A stretch of 42,873 bases of DNA, taken from an uncultured Pseudomonadota bacterium (GTDB taxonomy: Bacteria > Myxococcota_A > UBA796 > SXON01). Below, piece by piece: positions 1-8,475 of the stretch (position 1 is its first letter; each line of letters opens with the position of its first letter). Location of the stretch: the NCBI GenBank assembly GCA_903921785.1, contig CAIXRH010000243.1, forward strand, positions 1 to 42,873. Reading direction: 5' to 3'. A program made the translations under genes and the position numbers. Below the pieces are notes generated by a model. It did no database searches. It was given only the letters and a program-made list of their open reading frames with translations, and was not told the DNA's origin.

Positions 1-58
1 ACCGCGCCACCACCTCTTCGGGAGTCAGATGTGGCGAAACTCTCAGGATCGAAGGCAT
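1..58 (-). CDS. 5' end of a gene cut by the left edge; possible IS630-type transposase
   Basis: An ATG at 58-56 (minus strand) follows a good ribosome binding site (GAGGT, about 5 bases upstream) and opens a frame that reads MPSILRVSPHLTPEEVVAR and runs off the window. The pattern xxLxLSPHLTxEE is what I remember from the N-terminus of IS630-type transposases, which continue into a helix-turn-helix; only 19 residues are visible, so this is a weak match. Bases 59-146 between it and the glutathione S-transferase gene are visibly more AT-rich than the neighbours, which would suit the end of a mobile element, but no terminal repeat could be confirmed. Confidence 0.4.
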   Translation of the reverse strand, partial: MPSILRVSPHLTPEEVVAR

Positions 59-146
59 CTTTACCTCAGATGCGGCCGTAATCCGGTTCCCAGCGATTGT
101 CTAGGTTGTTTCACGATCTTCTTCAGGCTCAGGCCGTATCAGCCGA

Positions 147-764
147 TCAATTCGGCCGGGTGGCCGCGAAGCTCGGGCGCTGGTTCACCCTGTCGAACCA
201 CGCGGCGAGGTGGGGCAGGTCGTCCGTGTAGCGGTCCGCACCCGTCAACCCCGCTCCCGACGCGACGATCGGCGCGAGCAGCCAGTCCGCCAGCGTGGGA
301 CGGTCGCCGGCGAGCCATACGGTGTGGGTGAGCGCCGCGTCGAACACCGCCAGGGCAGCTTTGGCCTTCTCGGCCGAAGCGTGCACCTTGGCGTCGTCCA
401 CCGGCAGCCCGCGCGGCGCGAGGACGAACCGAGGGATGAGCACCCCGCGGACGGCAGCCGGGGCGACGTAGTCGTTGATCGCGCTCATCCACTGGGTCAT
501 GCGCGCGCGCTCGCGGGGGTCGGCCGGCTGAAGGGCCGGGCCGGCGAAGGCCTCGTCCACGTACCGCATCACCGCCGCGGCTTCGTATACGCGGAAGCCG
601 TCGTGCTCCAGCACCGGCATCTTCCGCCAGGGGTGCAGCTCCGCGTACTCGGCGGCGCGCAGGTTGGCGGGGACCAGCTCGTAGGGAACCCCCTTCTCGG
701 CGAGGGCGAGGCGGGCGGAGCGGGTGAAGGTGGAAGCGGCCGAGCCGTGGAGCAGGAGGGGCAT
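147..764 (-). CDS. Glutathione S-transferase family protein
   Basis: A 205-residue soluble protein with the standard two-domain GST layout. Residues about 1-78 form the thioredoxin-like N-terminal domain (MPLLLHGSAASTFTRSARLAL, then the conserved stretch KMPVLEHDGFRVYEAAAVMRY, in which the cis-Pro and the E-A/S glutathione contact are present). Residues about 85-200 form the helical domain with the typical WLAGDRPTLADW motif. The length is normal for the family. The expected reaction is conjugation of glutathione to electrophiles or peroxide reduction; the substrate cannot be deduced. It is the last gene of a probable three-gene unit (CsgG-like protein, unknown protein, GST), starting 9 bases after the preceding stop. 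Confidence 0.9.
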   Translation of the reverse strand: MPLLLHGSAASTFTRSARLALAEKGVPYELVPANLRAAEYAELHPWRKMPVLEHDGFRVYEAAAVMRYVDEAFAGPALQPADPRERARMTQWMSAINDYVAPAAVRGVLIPRFVLAPRGLPVDDAKVHASAEKAKAALAVFDAALTHTVWLAGDRPTLADWLLAPIVASGAGLTGADRYTDDLPHLAAWFDRVNQRPSFAATRPN

Positions 765-773
765 GCGCGCAGG

Positions 774-1694
774 CTAACGCGGCGCTTCCGGCTTCCCGCT
801 GCCATCCCACGCGGGGCTCACCGCGATGTGGTCGGACCACGGCTCGATCACCTGCACGGCGAGGACCTTGCCGTTCCAGCGGGCCACGACGTCGGTCTCC
901 GCGAGGGGGAGCCATGCGCCGAACGCGGAGTAGTCCAGCTCGTAGCGGCCGCAGGGCTCGCCGGGCTTGGGCTCCTTGGCGCAGGCATGGTCGAGGGTCT
1001 GGGCGACCGGGTCGAACCATTCGGGCGAGAAACGACCCTCGTCGAGCCACTCGGGGCGCAGCGTGAGCGCGTAGACGCGGCCGACGGGCTGCTTGGCCAA
1101 AACGTCCGCGGTGGGGACGGCGGAGAGGGGCGCGGCGGTTTCGGCGGTGGACAAGCCGGCGAGGAAGCGGCGGCGAAGGGGCACGCTCGCCTCGGAGGCG
1201 GAGTAGTCCTTGCGTCCCAGCGGGTCCACGTCGCCCAGGTAGAACGGATCGAGCCAGAGCTCGTGGCCGGAGGCGGTGCGGATCACATCGGAGGCGAGGC
1301 GCTCCACCGGCTCACCGCCCGGCAGCAGCACGGGCGCCGTCCACTTCGGGTCGTCGAGCGGGAAGCCGAGGGTCGGGTGCTCACCGGCCTGTCGCGTCCA
1401 CGCCCCGCCGGTGGATGGCGCCTTGCCCCACGAGGGCGTCGGGGGGGAGGTGCTCAGCGCGCGGGTCGGGACGTAGAACGCCTGGAACCGCGGCTGCGAG
1501 TAGCCGGGAACCTCGAAGCGGATGAAGCTCCATTCTTTCCCACACGCTTCCCGCGCGGGCGTCACGTTGCCGCGGAGGCCCCGGGGCAGGGTACGCCCGG
1601 TCGCCGGATCTGGCGCGCAGCCGGTCGTGTGCCCCTCCTGGTACGCCGGGCTGTCTTCGGCGATCCACATGACGGTGGGCGTCTCGGGGCTCAT
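774..1694 (-). CDS. Conserved-looking protein of unknown function
   Basis: This encodes 306 residues with no family I recognise. There is no signal peptide or membrane segment. It contains several Cys residues (in GCAPD, ACGKEW, HACAKEP, EPCGRYELDY) and many Trp, Pro and Tyr residues, suggesting a folded, possibly disulfide- or metal-containing domain. The ATG at 1694 overlaps the TGA of the upstream CsgG-like gene by four bases (ATGA), so the two are almost certainly translated together, and the GST gene follows 9 bases downstream. The long open frame, start overlap and codon pattern make the gene itself secure; the function is open. Confidence 0.8.
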   Translation of the reverse strand: MSPETPTVMWIAEDSPAYQEGHTTGCAPDPATGRTLPRGLRGNVTPAREACGKEWSFIRFEVPGYSQPRFQAFYVPTRALSTSPPTPSWGKAPSTGGAWTRQAGEHPTLGFPLDDPKWTAPVLLPGGEPVERLASDVIRTASGHELWLDPFYLGDVDPLGRKDYSASEASVPLRRRFLAGLSTAETAAPLSAVPTADVLAKQPVGRVYALTLRPEWLDEGRFSPEWFDPVAQTLDHACAKEPKPGEPCGRYELDYSAFGAWLPLAETDVVARWNGKVLAVQVIEPWSDHIAVSPAWDGSGKPEAPR

Positions 1695-3328
1695 CGGTAC
1701 TCCCCGGAGGCGAACGAATCCAGGTCCTTCTGGCGGCGCGCTTCGTCGTCGGCGTCGCGGGCGGGGAAGGCGGCTTGGAGGTCAAGGAGGTTGGCGAGGC
1801 GCTGGTCGGCGTAGACGCCGCCGTGCCAGAGGTTGTCCGCCCGGGAGCACCACGCCTCTGCGAGCTCCCGATACTCGCGTGCGGTGCGGATGTCCTTGTA
1901 GAACCCAGCCTTCACCCGCGCCTGGAATGCGAGGTAGCCGGATCGGACGTGGGCGGGGTCGTCGATGAGCGAGCGCATGGCCCGGAGCTCGTCTGCGGCG
2001 AACCGGGCGTCGGCGACCTTCGTGCTCCGAAAGCGCGGCTGAAAAGCCTCCCATGCCGCACGTTTCTCGTGGGCCTCCCGGGCGTCCTCGATCGCCTCCT
2101 CCAGCGCCTTGAGCCCGCGGGAAGCCCCCTGGACGTCCCCGCGGAGCTGCGCCTGCGTGAGCCGCTGCTTCTTGCCGATCACGAAGAGGTCGAACTGGCC
2201 ATGGCGCTCCGCCCAGTCGGTGGGATCGCGAGGCCGAGCGGTGGGGCTCGCCGTGGGCCCCGGGTGCTGGTAGTTCGCGATGACCAGGGCGGTCGCTTCG
2301 TCGAGGCGGCCGAGGATCACCAGCACCTCCGCCATCTGAAGGCGAACCTCCCACGGCCACACGCTCACGTCGCCGAGGACGCGGCTCTGCACCGAGCTCA
2401 CCGAGGAGCTCCGCCGCACCTCCTCCAGGAACTTGCCCTGCGCCTTGGTGTGTTCGCGGGTGGTGGCCGCCACGCGCGCCGTCTCCAGCTTGAGGTACCC
2501 CTCGAGGTCGCCGCGGACGAGCCGCATCTTGGCGCGGACCGCGGCGCGGGCGAGGTCTTCGACGGTGGGGGAAGCGGGCAGCTCTCCGGCGACGGCCTTC
2601 TCCACCGCGTCCCAGGCTTCGTGGGTGCGGGTGATCGCGTCGTTGGCGTAGCGGGCGCGGGTGCCGGCCACCTCGGCGGCGAGCCGGGCGAGCGCGGCTT
2701 CCCCGAGCTTGAACCCAGGCTCTGTGGCCATGGCCCGACTGAGGTCGGCCTCGGCGGCGGCGGTGTCGCCCCGATCGAGCGCCGAGAGCGCGCGGCCGTA
2801 GGCTTCGACGGTGCCGAGCTGCTGCACGTCCACCTGGCTCAGCTCGATGCGGTCGCGGGCGGCGAGCTGCACCTGGAGCGCATCCACGAGGCGGAAGGTG
2901 GCGTCGTCCACCAGGACGAAGAACTCCTCGCCGTGGTCGCCGATCTGGCCGACGACGTCGGTTGCGGCGACGACCCGTCCGGTCTCCACCTCGATCACCT
3001 GGAGGTTCACGGCGAGCGTCGGCAGCTTCACCGACACGATGTCGCCCGTGACGATGTGGGTGGCGCCGAGGAGCTTCCCCGCCTTCGCGGCGGTGGCGGG
3101 GTCGAGCACCCCGGCGTCGGCGAGCTTGAGCTCCGCGAGGACGGCCTCGAGCTGGCTGCGCTCCACGACCTGCAGGTTGTCCACGCGCACCAGCTTCGCG
3201 ACGAGGATGCCCGCGAGGCCGGGCCCCGCCCCGTCGAGCGATGCGTCGCCGGTGTGGTTGGCCAGGTCGGTGACCGCGACGCGGGGCGTGGCGGCGGCGA
3301 GACCAGCGGCCAGGAGGAGGGCGAACAT
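1691..3328 (-). CDS. Exported CsgG-domain/TPR-like protein
   Basis: The open frame extends further upstream, but the ATG at 3328 gives a proper signal peptide (MFALLLAAGLAAATPRV), so I use it; this gives 545 residues. Residues about 16-140 match the CsgG/FlgO/TolB-N type fold: VAVTDLANHTGD at the start, then LVRVDNLQVVERSQL, LLGATHIVTGDI and the final strands LQVIEVETGRVV. The remainder is mostly helical with one TPR-like helix pair (about 160-195, AEADLSRAMATEPGF) and long charged helices. Such proteins act at the outer membrane or periplasm, as curli-type secretion partners or as general envelope lipoproteins; no lipobox is visible here. It heads an operon with an unknown protein and a GST. 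Confidence 0.75.
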   Translation of the reverse strand: MFALLLAAGLAAATPRVAVTDLANHTGDASLDGAGPGLAGILVAKLVRVDNLQVVERSQLEAVLAELKLADAGVLDPATAAKAGKLLGATHIVTGDIVSVKLPTLAVNLQVIEVETGRVVAATDVVGQIGDHGEEFFVLVDDATFRLVDALQVQLAARDRIELSQVDVQQLGTVEAYGRALSALDRGDTAAAEADLSRAMATEPGFKLGEAALARLAAEVAGTRARYANDAITRTHEAWDAVEKAVAGELPASPTVEDLARAAVRAKMRLVRGDLEGYLKLETARVAATTREHTKAQGKFLEEVRRSSSVSSVQSRVLGDVSVWPWEVRLQMAEVLVILGRLDEATALVIANYQHPGPTASPTARPRDPTDWAERHGQFDLFVIGKKQRLTQAQLRGDVQGASRGLKALEEAIEDAREAHEKRAAWEAFQPRFRSTKVADARFAADELRAMRSLIDDPAHVRSGYLAFQARVKAGFYKDIRTAREYRELAEAWCSRADNLWHGGVYADQRLANLLDLQAAFPARDADDEARRQKDLDSFASGEYR

Positions 3329-3410
3329 CGTCGCCGAGATAACGCGGGGCGAAGGGGAGAGAAGGGGCGCCAGCCACCCTCGGCGCTCCGGTCCACCCTC
3401 CGGCGGCGCC

Positions 3411-3433
3411 GCCGGGCGGCCGGGCCGCCCGGC
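3411..3433. repeat. Perfect GC-rich hairpin between two operons
   Basis: A perfect 10-base inverted repeat (GCCGGGCGGC with a 3-base loop) sits in the 252-base gap between the stop of the FG-GAP lipoprotein gene (3581) and the start of the CsgG-like gene (3328), both on the minus strand. No T-tract follows. It could end or weaken transcription coming from the upstream gene. The rest of the gap shows no other clear signal. Confidence 0.4.
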
Positions 3434-3580
3434 GTGAACGGTCGGCGCTTCGGTCCGCCGTTCTTCGCCGCCGCGGGGATACGGTGTCCGCCTCGCCATT
3501 CTCGCCGCCCATCGCCCCTCGACCACCGACGTGGGCTGGCGGGCAGGCCGATGGAGCGCCACCAGCCCGTTGGCATCTCT

Positions 3581-5653
3581 CTACAAACAACCCCCGATCA
3601 GCTCGTCCGCCCGGCCGTCGCCGTCGAAGTCGCCGAGGAGCAAGTCGGCGAACCCCTCGCGCTGGTAGCGGATGGTGGCCCAGGAGGTGCGCCCGCTGCG
3701 GGACCAGCGGAGGGTCTCGCCGTTGTCGTCGAGCACGTCGGTGATGTGGTCGCCGTCCAGATCGGCGAAAGCCAAGGTCGAAACACCCTCGGAGGAGCTG
3801 GCGAGGTTGGCCCACGAGGCGGTGCCGGACTTCGACCAACGCCAGTGGCTGCCGTCGGCGGAGAAGACGTCCGAGACGCCGTCGCCGTCGAAGTCGCCAA
3901 GGCGAAGCTCGCTCATCGCGTCGCTGGAGCTGGCGAGCGCGACGGCGGCGCCGGAGCCGTTCGGGTAGTAGTACCAGCGCCCGCCCTCGGTGGTGAACAC
4001 GTCGGCGGCGCCGTCGCCGTTGAAGTCCCCGAGCTGCACCGCCGAACGTTGGAGGGTGGAGCTGCGGAGCGTGGCCCAGGAGCTGCTGCCGCTCTTCGAC
4101 CACATCCACGCGCTGCCGCTGGCGTAGAAGACGTCGTCGATGCCGTCGCCGTCGAGGTCCGCGAGGGCGAGGTCGGTCAGTGAGACGCCGGAAGAAGCGA
4201 GGTTGGTCCAGGAGCCGCCGTCGGGGTTGGCGTAGCGCCAGCCGCTGCCGGTGGAGTCGAAGACGTCGTCGTGGCCGTCGCCGTCGAGGTCGCCGACCAG
4301 GAGCTCGCTGGCCGGGGTGCCGCTCGCTGAGCCGTAGCGCTGGGCGCCGGTGGCGCCGTCGCGCAGGCACCAGTGGAGGGTGCCGCAGTCCCCTGGGGAT
4401 TGCCCGTAGGCGTTGGGGGCGGGGGCGCCGGCGGGGTCCACGTCCACGTAGAAGTTGCCGGTGTAATACCGCTGGTCGTAGGCCTCGCTCTTGGCGGGGG
4501 CCAGGCAGTTGTCGTAGAGCCAGGCGCCCACGGTGGGCCGGCCGCGCACGACGAAGCTGTACTGGTCCTCGGTGAGCACCACGTTCTGGTAGACGCGGAT
4601 GTCGCCGCCGGCGGCGCTGCTTCCGTCGTCCGCGGCCTCGTTCTCCCCGTGCATGTCGAAGATGTGCCCGATCGACGAACCTTCCATGAGGTTGTCGCGG
4701 GCGATGTAGTCGGTGCCCGGGTAGCCCTGACCGGCCACCGCGTGGCGGATGGCATCGAAGCGGTTCCCGCGGATCGTGGCGCTCGGACCTCCGGTCCCGT
4801 AGAGCACCACCCCGTAGCCGAGCCCCTCGCGCCAGTCGTGGTGAAGGTGGTTGTGGTGCACGTCCGCGTCCGGGGCGTCCTTCACGGCCACCGCGGCGTA
4901 GGTCCACCCCGACATCTCGTTGTTGTCCACTTCCAGGCCGGAGAAGCCGACGGTGCGGATGCCCACGGCCGTCTGGGTGCAGTAGGCGCAGTTGGCGTCG
5001 CCGGAGACGTCCTCGGGGCAACGGTCGGGCCACTCGGGCGGACAGGTCTCGGGATCGGGGCCGCGGATGCGGAGTCCCGTGATGCGGACGCCGGCGCCGC
5101 ACGCCTCGAGGATCGGGTCGGCGCTGCCCTCGGTCGCGTAGAGGAGGCCCCCCGCCTCGCCGCCCACGCCACGCCCACCCGCGACCCACACGCCCGCCGG
5201 CACGCAGAGGGACTGGCCGGTCAGGTCGATCTCGGCGTCGTTCGCCACGAAGACCACGTCGCCCGCGGTCGCGCCCGCCAGTGCGGCGGCGAGGGAGGCG
5301 GCGTCGGTGATCACGGTGACCACGGGCCAGGTGGGGTCGACCACGTCGGGGTAGCCGACTCCGCCGCCCCAACGCCAACTGTCGGTGACCGCGGGGTGGT
5401 CGGTGTCGGCGCGGTCGGGGCGCGTCCATGGGGCGGTGTCGGTGCTGTCCACGGGGTCCGCGCTGTCCGAGACGCTGGTGTCCGCGGTGTCCACGCCGGT
5501 GTCCGGCCCGGAGTCGGCGGAGCCTTGAGCCCCGGAATCAGTGGGCGAAGCACTGTCTTCGCCGGTTCCCGCGCCGGCGTGGAGTGTGTCGCCGGTGGAG
5601 CAGGCGAGGGCGACGAGCAGCGGGGCGAAGCGGGGGAGGGGAGGCGGGGCCAC
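3581..5653 (-). CDS. Surface lipoprotein with parallel beta-helix and six FG-GAP-like repeats
   Basis: Two GTG starts are possible (5668 and 5653). The second has a better-placed GAGG site and gives a compact lipoprotein signal (MAPPPLPRFAPLLVALAC, Cys at about residue 18), so I use it; this gives 690 residues. After the Cys comes a disordered Asp/Ser/Thr linker (to about residue 90). Residues about 105-420 look like a right-handed beta-helix (repeated VRITGLRI, LEVDNNEMSG, ADVHHNHLHH, ATIRGNRFD rungs), the fold of pectate lyases and alginate epimerases. From about 425 to the end are six repeats with a DxDGDGxxDV calcium-binding loop (the fifth is degenerate, DLDGDHITDV). A cell-surface carbohydrate- or matrix-binding role is likely; no catalytic residues can be assigned. 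Confidence 0.8.
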   Translation of the reverse strand: MAPPPLPRFAPLLVALACSTGDTLHAGAGTGEDSASPTDSGAQGSADSGPDTGVDTADTSVSDSADPVDSTDTAPWTRPDRADTDHPAVTDSWRWGGGVGYPDVVDPTWPVVTVITDAASLAAALAGATAGDVVFVANDAEIDLTGQSLCVPAGVWVAGGRGVGGEAGGLLYATEGSADPILEACGAGVRITGLRIRGPDPETCPPEWPDRCPEDVSGDANCAYCTQTAVGIRTVGFSGLEVDNNEMSGWTYAAVAVKDAPDADVHHNHLHHDWREGLGYGVVLYGTGGPSATIRGNRFDAIRHAVAGQGYPGTDYIARDNLMEGSSIGHIFDMHGENEAADDGSSAAGGDIRVYQNVVLTEDQYSFVVRGRPTVGAWLYDNCLAPAKSEAYDQRYYTGNFYVDVDPAGAPAPNAYGQSPGDCGTLHWCLRDGATGAQRYGSASGTPASELLVGDLDGDGHDDVFDSTGSGWRYANPDGGSWTNLASSGVSLTDLALADLDGDGIDDVFYASGSAWMWSKSGSSSWATLRSSTLQRSAVQLGDFNGDGAADVFTTEGGRWYYYPNGSGAAVALASSSDAMSELRLGDFDGDGVSDVFSADGSHWRWSKSGTASWANLASSSEGVSTLAFADLDGDHITDVLDDNGETLRWSRSGRTSWATIRYQREGFADLLLGDFDGDGRADELIGGCL
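3584..4310 (-). repeat. Six coding repeats with an exact 132-base period
   Basis: Within the lipoprotein gene the minus-strand code for GDFDGDG recurs with its CGCCGT core at 3619, 3751, 3883, 4015, 4147 and 4279, exactly 132 bases (44 codons) apart each time. Each unit reads roughly LxLGDFDGDGxxDVFxxxG, then a W(R/Y/M)W segment and SWxxLxSS. The constant spacing and high DNA similarity point to expansion by duplication with selection for unit length. Confidence 0.9.
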
Positions 5654-5776
5654 GTCCGCCTCTACCACGGGTCGGTTCGCGAGGCCGATCTGGGCGATCC
5701 GCGGATCACGGTCCGCGCGGGTGCGTCGGGAGCGGGGTGCGGATCGCGGCGCCGAGGGGGCGCTCTGGTCCTCCGC

Positions 5777-6436
5777 TCATCCTCCCGTTTGAAGATAGAC
5801 CCGCTCCTCACTCCGCTTCCCGGCGACGCCGGGGAGGGAGAGGAGCGGCTCGAAGGGCAACCAGTCGCCACCTGCGCCTTCGCAGCAGATGACGTCGCCG
5901 GGGCAGGCGCGCACCCAGGCGGCGAGGGCGTCGTAGTCCAGGGCGCCGCTGCCGTGGGCGTAGCCCGTGCCGGGACCGTGGCGGTAGGGCGGGTCCACGA
6001 ACCAGGTCGCCTCGATCTGGGGCGCCAACGTGTAGTCGCCGCAGATGATCTCCCAGTGTCTCACCTTGTGGAGGTTCGCGGCGAAGGTGCGCCGGCTGAT
6101 CTCCCAGTTTCGGGCGAGCACCGGGGTCACCTTGATGGTGCGGTACTTGAACGCCATCTTGGTGGCGGCGTGGAGGATGTGGAGGAACTCGGAGCTCTTC
6201 TGGCCCACCGAGAGCTCGGGGAGGGCGGCGATGGAGGCCGGGGTGGCTTCGTGGATGAGCCACTCCCAGACCGCGGCCACCCGGGCGTCCTTCTCCACGA
6301 GGATCACCCTTCGCTGCCAATGATCCGCGTGCAGCGCGTAGGCCGCCGAGCCCGCGAACGGCTCGATGATCACCTCCTGCCGCGGCGGCGGATAGTGGCG
6401 GGCGATCTGCTTTTTCCGTCCGTAGTAGTAGAACAC
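5777..6436 (-). CDS. Small D12-class DNA adenine N6-methyltransferase
   Basis: A GTG start two bases after the upstream stop gives 219 residues. Motif I reads IEPFAGSAAYAL (SAM binding), with the acidic VEKD that follows, and motif IV is VDPPY, the DPPY signature of adenine-N6 methyltransferases of the Dam (MethyltransfD12) class. The N-terminus is FYYYGRKKQIA instead of the usual KWxGGK motif, and the protein is some 50-60 residues shorter than Dam, so the target-recognition part is reduced. No restriction endonuclease gene is adjacent: it sits between an exported protein and a surface lipoprotein, so it is an orphan methyltransferase, perhaps acquired from a phage. The site it methylates cannot be read from the sequence. 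Confidence 0.8.
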   Translation of the reverse strand: MFYYYGRKKQIARHYPPPRQEVIIEPFAGSAAYALHADHWQRRVILVEKDARVAAVWEWLIHEATPASIAALPELSVGQKSSEFLHILHAATKMAFKYRTIKVTPVLARNWEISRRTFAANLHKVRHWEIICGDYTLAPQIEATWFVDPPYRHGPGTGYAHGSGALDYDALAAWVRACPGDVICCEGAGGDWLPFEPLLSLPGVAGKRSEERVYLQTGG

Positions 6437-6438
6437 GC

Positions 6439-8064
6439 TCAGTATACGTCCGGACCCGTGACCTGCCGCGGCGGCCCTCCGCCGGTGGTGTACATCTCGT
6501 ACACCGCCGGCTTCCCGTCGTGGTCCACGTCGATCGTGCCGGTGACCGTGCAGCCGTTCGGACCCACCGTGACCTCGTAGCTACCCCGGAGCTTGCCTGT
6601 GGGCTTCCAGCCGAGCGCGCCCCAAGCGGAGCTCGCCTCCCAGGCCACCTGGGCGCCGTCGACCTTCGACGGCGGGCGCGGGGCGGAAGGGAGGGGGAGG
6701 CAGCCGCCGCCGGTGGTCTGGTCGTAGGTACGCTCCGCCGCGATGATCGCCTCCACCGTGGCCGGCGCCTCGCCGCGCTGCGAGCGGTGCTCCATCTCGA
6801 CGAAGTTCGGGAGGAACTTGTCGGCGAGGAGGCTGGAGAGCAGGGCCGCGCCCTGGCTGTCGGGGTCGTCGATCCGCACGCCGAGCTCCACCTGACGACC
6901 GGAGACGCGAGCCCCGGCGAACGCCCGGAGGGAGGGCGCCTTCAACGCGCTCCCGTCGGCGACGAGCGCCACCGGCCACTCGTCATTCCACGCCGTGAGC
7001 TCGGGGGTGTACCAGGGCTGCCCCCGTTCAGCGGCGACCTCGGCGACCCGTTCGGCGTTGTTTCCGATCAGCATCGAGCTTCGCCCGGCAGCGAGGAAGA
7101 TCCCCCCGCTCTCTCCGAACGCGTAGACGCCCGGGAAACCCGCGGCGGGGGGCATCTTCTCGGCGAGGACCTTTTGGAGCCGGCCGCGGGGGACACGGAA
7201 CCCATGCGGGCCGGTGATCGGGACGACCGCGACGAAAGCGGGCGTGCCCTCCTCCGAGAACGCCGCGACCGTGGTGCCGGGCATGAGGTGGAGGAGCGAG
7301 CCGAGCTCGGCGAACTGCGCCTCGGTGTCCGGGGCGAGCCAGGTGACCAGGGTGTCCAGGGGAAAGCGGCTCACCAGCACAGCGAACGGCGCGCTCTCGC
7401 TGCGAGGGGAGGGGCGGCGGGGGCCGACCTTCAGCGGGGGCACGCCGTCGAGCTCGCCGCGGAGGAGCAGCGGCGCGTCACCCCCCAAGGGCACGTACAT
7501 CGTGAGGTTCTCGGGGACCGGGTCCTTGAGCTTCGCGAACCACATCATGCAGCCCGGGCCCTGGGGGAGCCCCTGGAGCGCGGGGGGAACGCCCGCGCCG
7601 CTGTCGGCGTCCGAGCCGCCGACCCGGAGGTGCCCCCCGGAGAGGCGGGCGAATTCCGGACCGTGATCCGGCGTGACCTCCCAGCCGCCGGTCGTGGGCG
7701 TCACGTCGTCGTAGAGCACGCGGAGCAGGGCCTCGGCCTGGGCGGGGGTGCCAGAGAACGCAAGGTCCAGCTCGCTGTGGTCGCCGCCCTCGCCGGGGGT
7801 GCCGGTGAGGAGGATGCCGCCTTGGACGTCGATGCCCGCGGCGACCGCCGCGCTGGTGTGCAGGAGGGTCCAAACCGCGTTTCCACGCGGCTCCTTCGCC
7901 AGCTCGGCCTGGAGGTCGGGAGGGAGCGGCAGCCCGTCCACCTTCCCGGTGAGCGCGCCGATCGGCGCGCAGGTGATGATCCCGGTGGGGACGCCGTGGG
8001 TGAACGCCGACTGTACCTCATCAAGGGGGGTCGCGAGGGCGAGCGGGACGAGGAGGGGGAGCAC
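6439..8064 (-). CDS. Exported protein of unknown function
   Basis: The frame is open beyond 8064, but a GTG at 8064, two bases after the TAG of the VOC gene, gives a clean signal peptide (MLPLLVPLALATPLDEV), so I take this start; this gives 541 residues. The mature part is rich in beta-type segments, with one motif pair CAPIGALTG and CMMWFAKLKD containing Cys, and a C-terminal domain about 100 residues long ending in a WKPTGKLRGSYEVTVGPNGCTVTGTIDVDHDG segment. I recognise no family. It lies in an operon VOC protein, this gene, DNA methyltransferase. Periplasmic location is inferred from the signal peptide. Confidence 0.7.
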   Translation of the reverse strand: MLPLLVPLALATPLDEVQSAFTHGVPTGIITCAPIGALTGKVDGLPLPPDLQAELAKEPRGNAVWTLLHTSAAVAAGIDVQGGILLTGTPGEGGDHSELDLAFSGTPAQAEALLRVLYDDVTPTTGGWEVTPDHGPEFARLSGGHLRVGGSDADSGAGVPPALQGLPQGPGCMMWFAKLKDPVPENLTMYVPLGGDAPLLLRGELDGVPPLKVGPRRPSPRSESAPFAVLVSRFPLDTLVTWLAPDTEAQFAELGSLLHLMPGTTVAAFSEEGTPAFVAVVPITGPHGFRVPRGRLQKVLAEKMPPAAGFPGVYAFGESGGIFLAAGRSSMLIGNNAERVAEVAAERGQPWYTPELTAWNDEWPVALVADGSALKAPSLRAFAGARVSGRQVELGVRIDDPDSQGAALLSSLLADKFLPNFVEMEHRSQRGEAPATVEAIIAAERTYDQTTGGGCLPLPSAPRPPSKVDGAQVAWEASSAWGALGWKPTGKLRGSYEVTVGPNGCTVTGTIDVDHDGKPAVYEMYTTGGGPPRQVTGPDVY

Positions 8065-8066
8065 GG

Positions 8067-8426
8067 CTATTCGCCGCGGACAAAGTGGGGGTTCTGCAAC
8101 AGGCCGAGCACGTTGCCGAAGGGATCGCGGACGCTGCTGAACCAGATCTCGCCGCCCACCTCGTGGGGCGCCTCGACCTCGACGGCTCCGCACGACAAGA
8201 ACCACGCGTGGGCCGCCTGGATCTCCGCGACGCCCCACGCCACGCCACCCGTGTTGAGCGGGACGTCCGGCACCAGCCCGAGCTCGTAGCCGCCAACCTG
8301 GTAGCCCACGTAGAACGGCTGGTCGAAGTACGGCTCCACGCCGAGGGCGCGGGAGTACCAGTCGCGGACCGCGGGGACGTCCTCGGCGCGGTAGAAGGCG
8401 GTACGCAGGCCGAGGAGGGGCTTCAC
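8067..8426 (-). CDS. VOC-superfamily (glyoxalase/dioxygenase-like) protein
   Basis: This 119-residue protein has the beta-alpha-beta-beta-beta layout of the vicinal oxygen chelate fold in two halves: LRTAFYRAEDVPAVRDWYSRALG at the start and WFSSVRDPFGNVLGLLQNP at the end, the usual closing motif of the family. Single-module VOC proteins of this length act as dimers, as lyases, dioxygenases or antibiotic-binding proteins. The normal His/Glu metal ligands are not evident at the first position, so the function is left open. It is the first gene of the operon that continues with the exported protein at 6439-8064. Confidence 0.85.
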   Translation of the reverse strand: MKPLLGLRTAFYRAEDVPAVRDWYSRALGVEPYFDQPFYVGYQVGGYELGLVPDVPLNTGGVAWGVAEIQAAHAWFLSCGAVEVEAPHEVGGEIWFSSVRDPFGNVLGLLQNPHFVRGE

Positions 8427-8456
8427 GGGGGCTCCGGGGTGCGGGAGAGGGTAATC

Positions 8457-8475
8457 GCCGCGGCGGCGCCGCGGC
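8457..8475. repeat. GC hairpin in the 8427-8567 spacer
   Basis: A perfect 7-base inverted repeat (GCCGCGG/CCGCGGC, 5-base loop) lies between the start of the VOC gene on the minus strand and the start of the small exported gene on the plus strand, a divergent promoter region. The rest of this 141-base spacer is GC-rich low-complexity sequence with no promoter I can support. Confidence 0.3.

Noticed and set aside
3329-3562. N-terminal extension of the CsgG-like protein
   Set aside because: The extra residues are Arg/Pro/Gly-rich and the signal peptide begins at 3328, so the extension is read-through of a noncoding hairpin region.
1775-4183. Long open frames on the plus strand opposite the minus-strand genes (for example 1775-4183, 4373-6580 and 12888-14624)
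   Set aside because: Their translations are low-complexity (runs of Gly, Arg, His, Glu, Val), they have no domains or signal peptides, and each lies opposite a well-supported gene; this is the usual by-product of very high GC.
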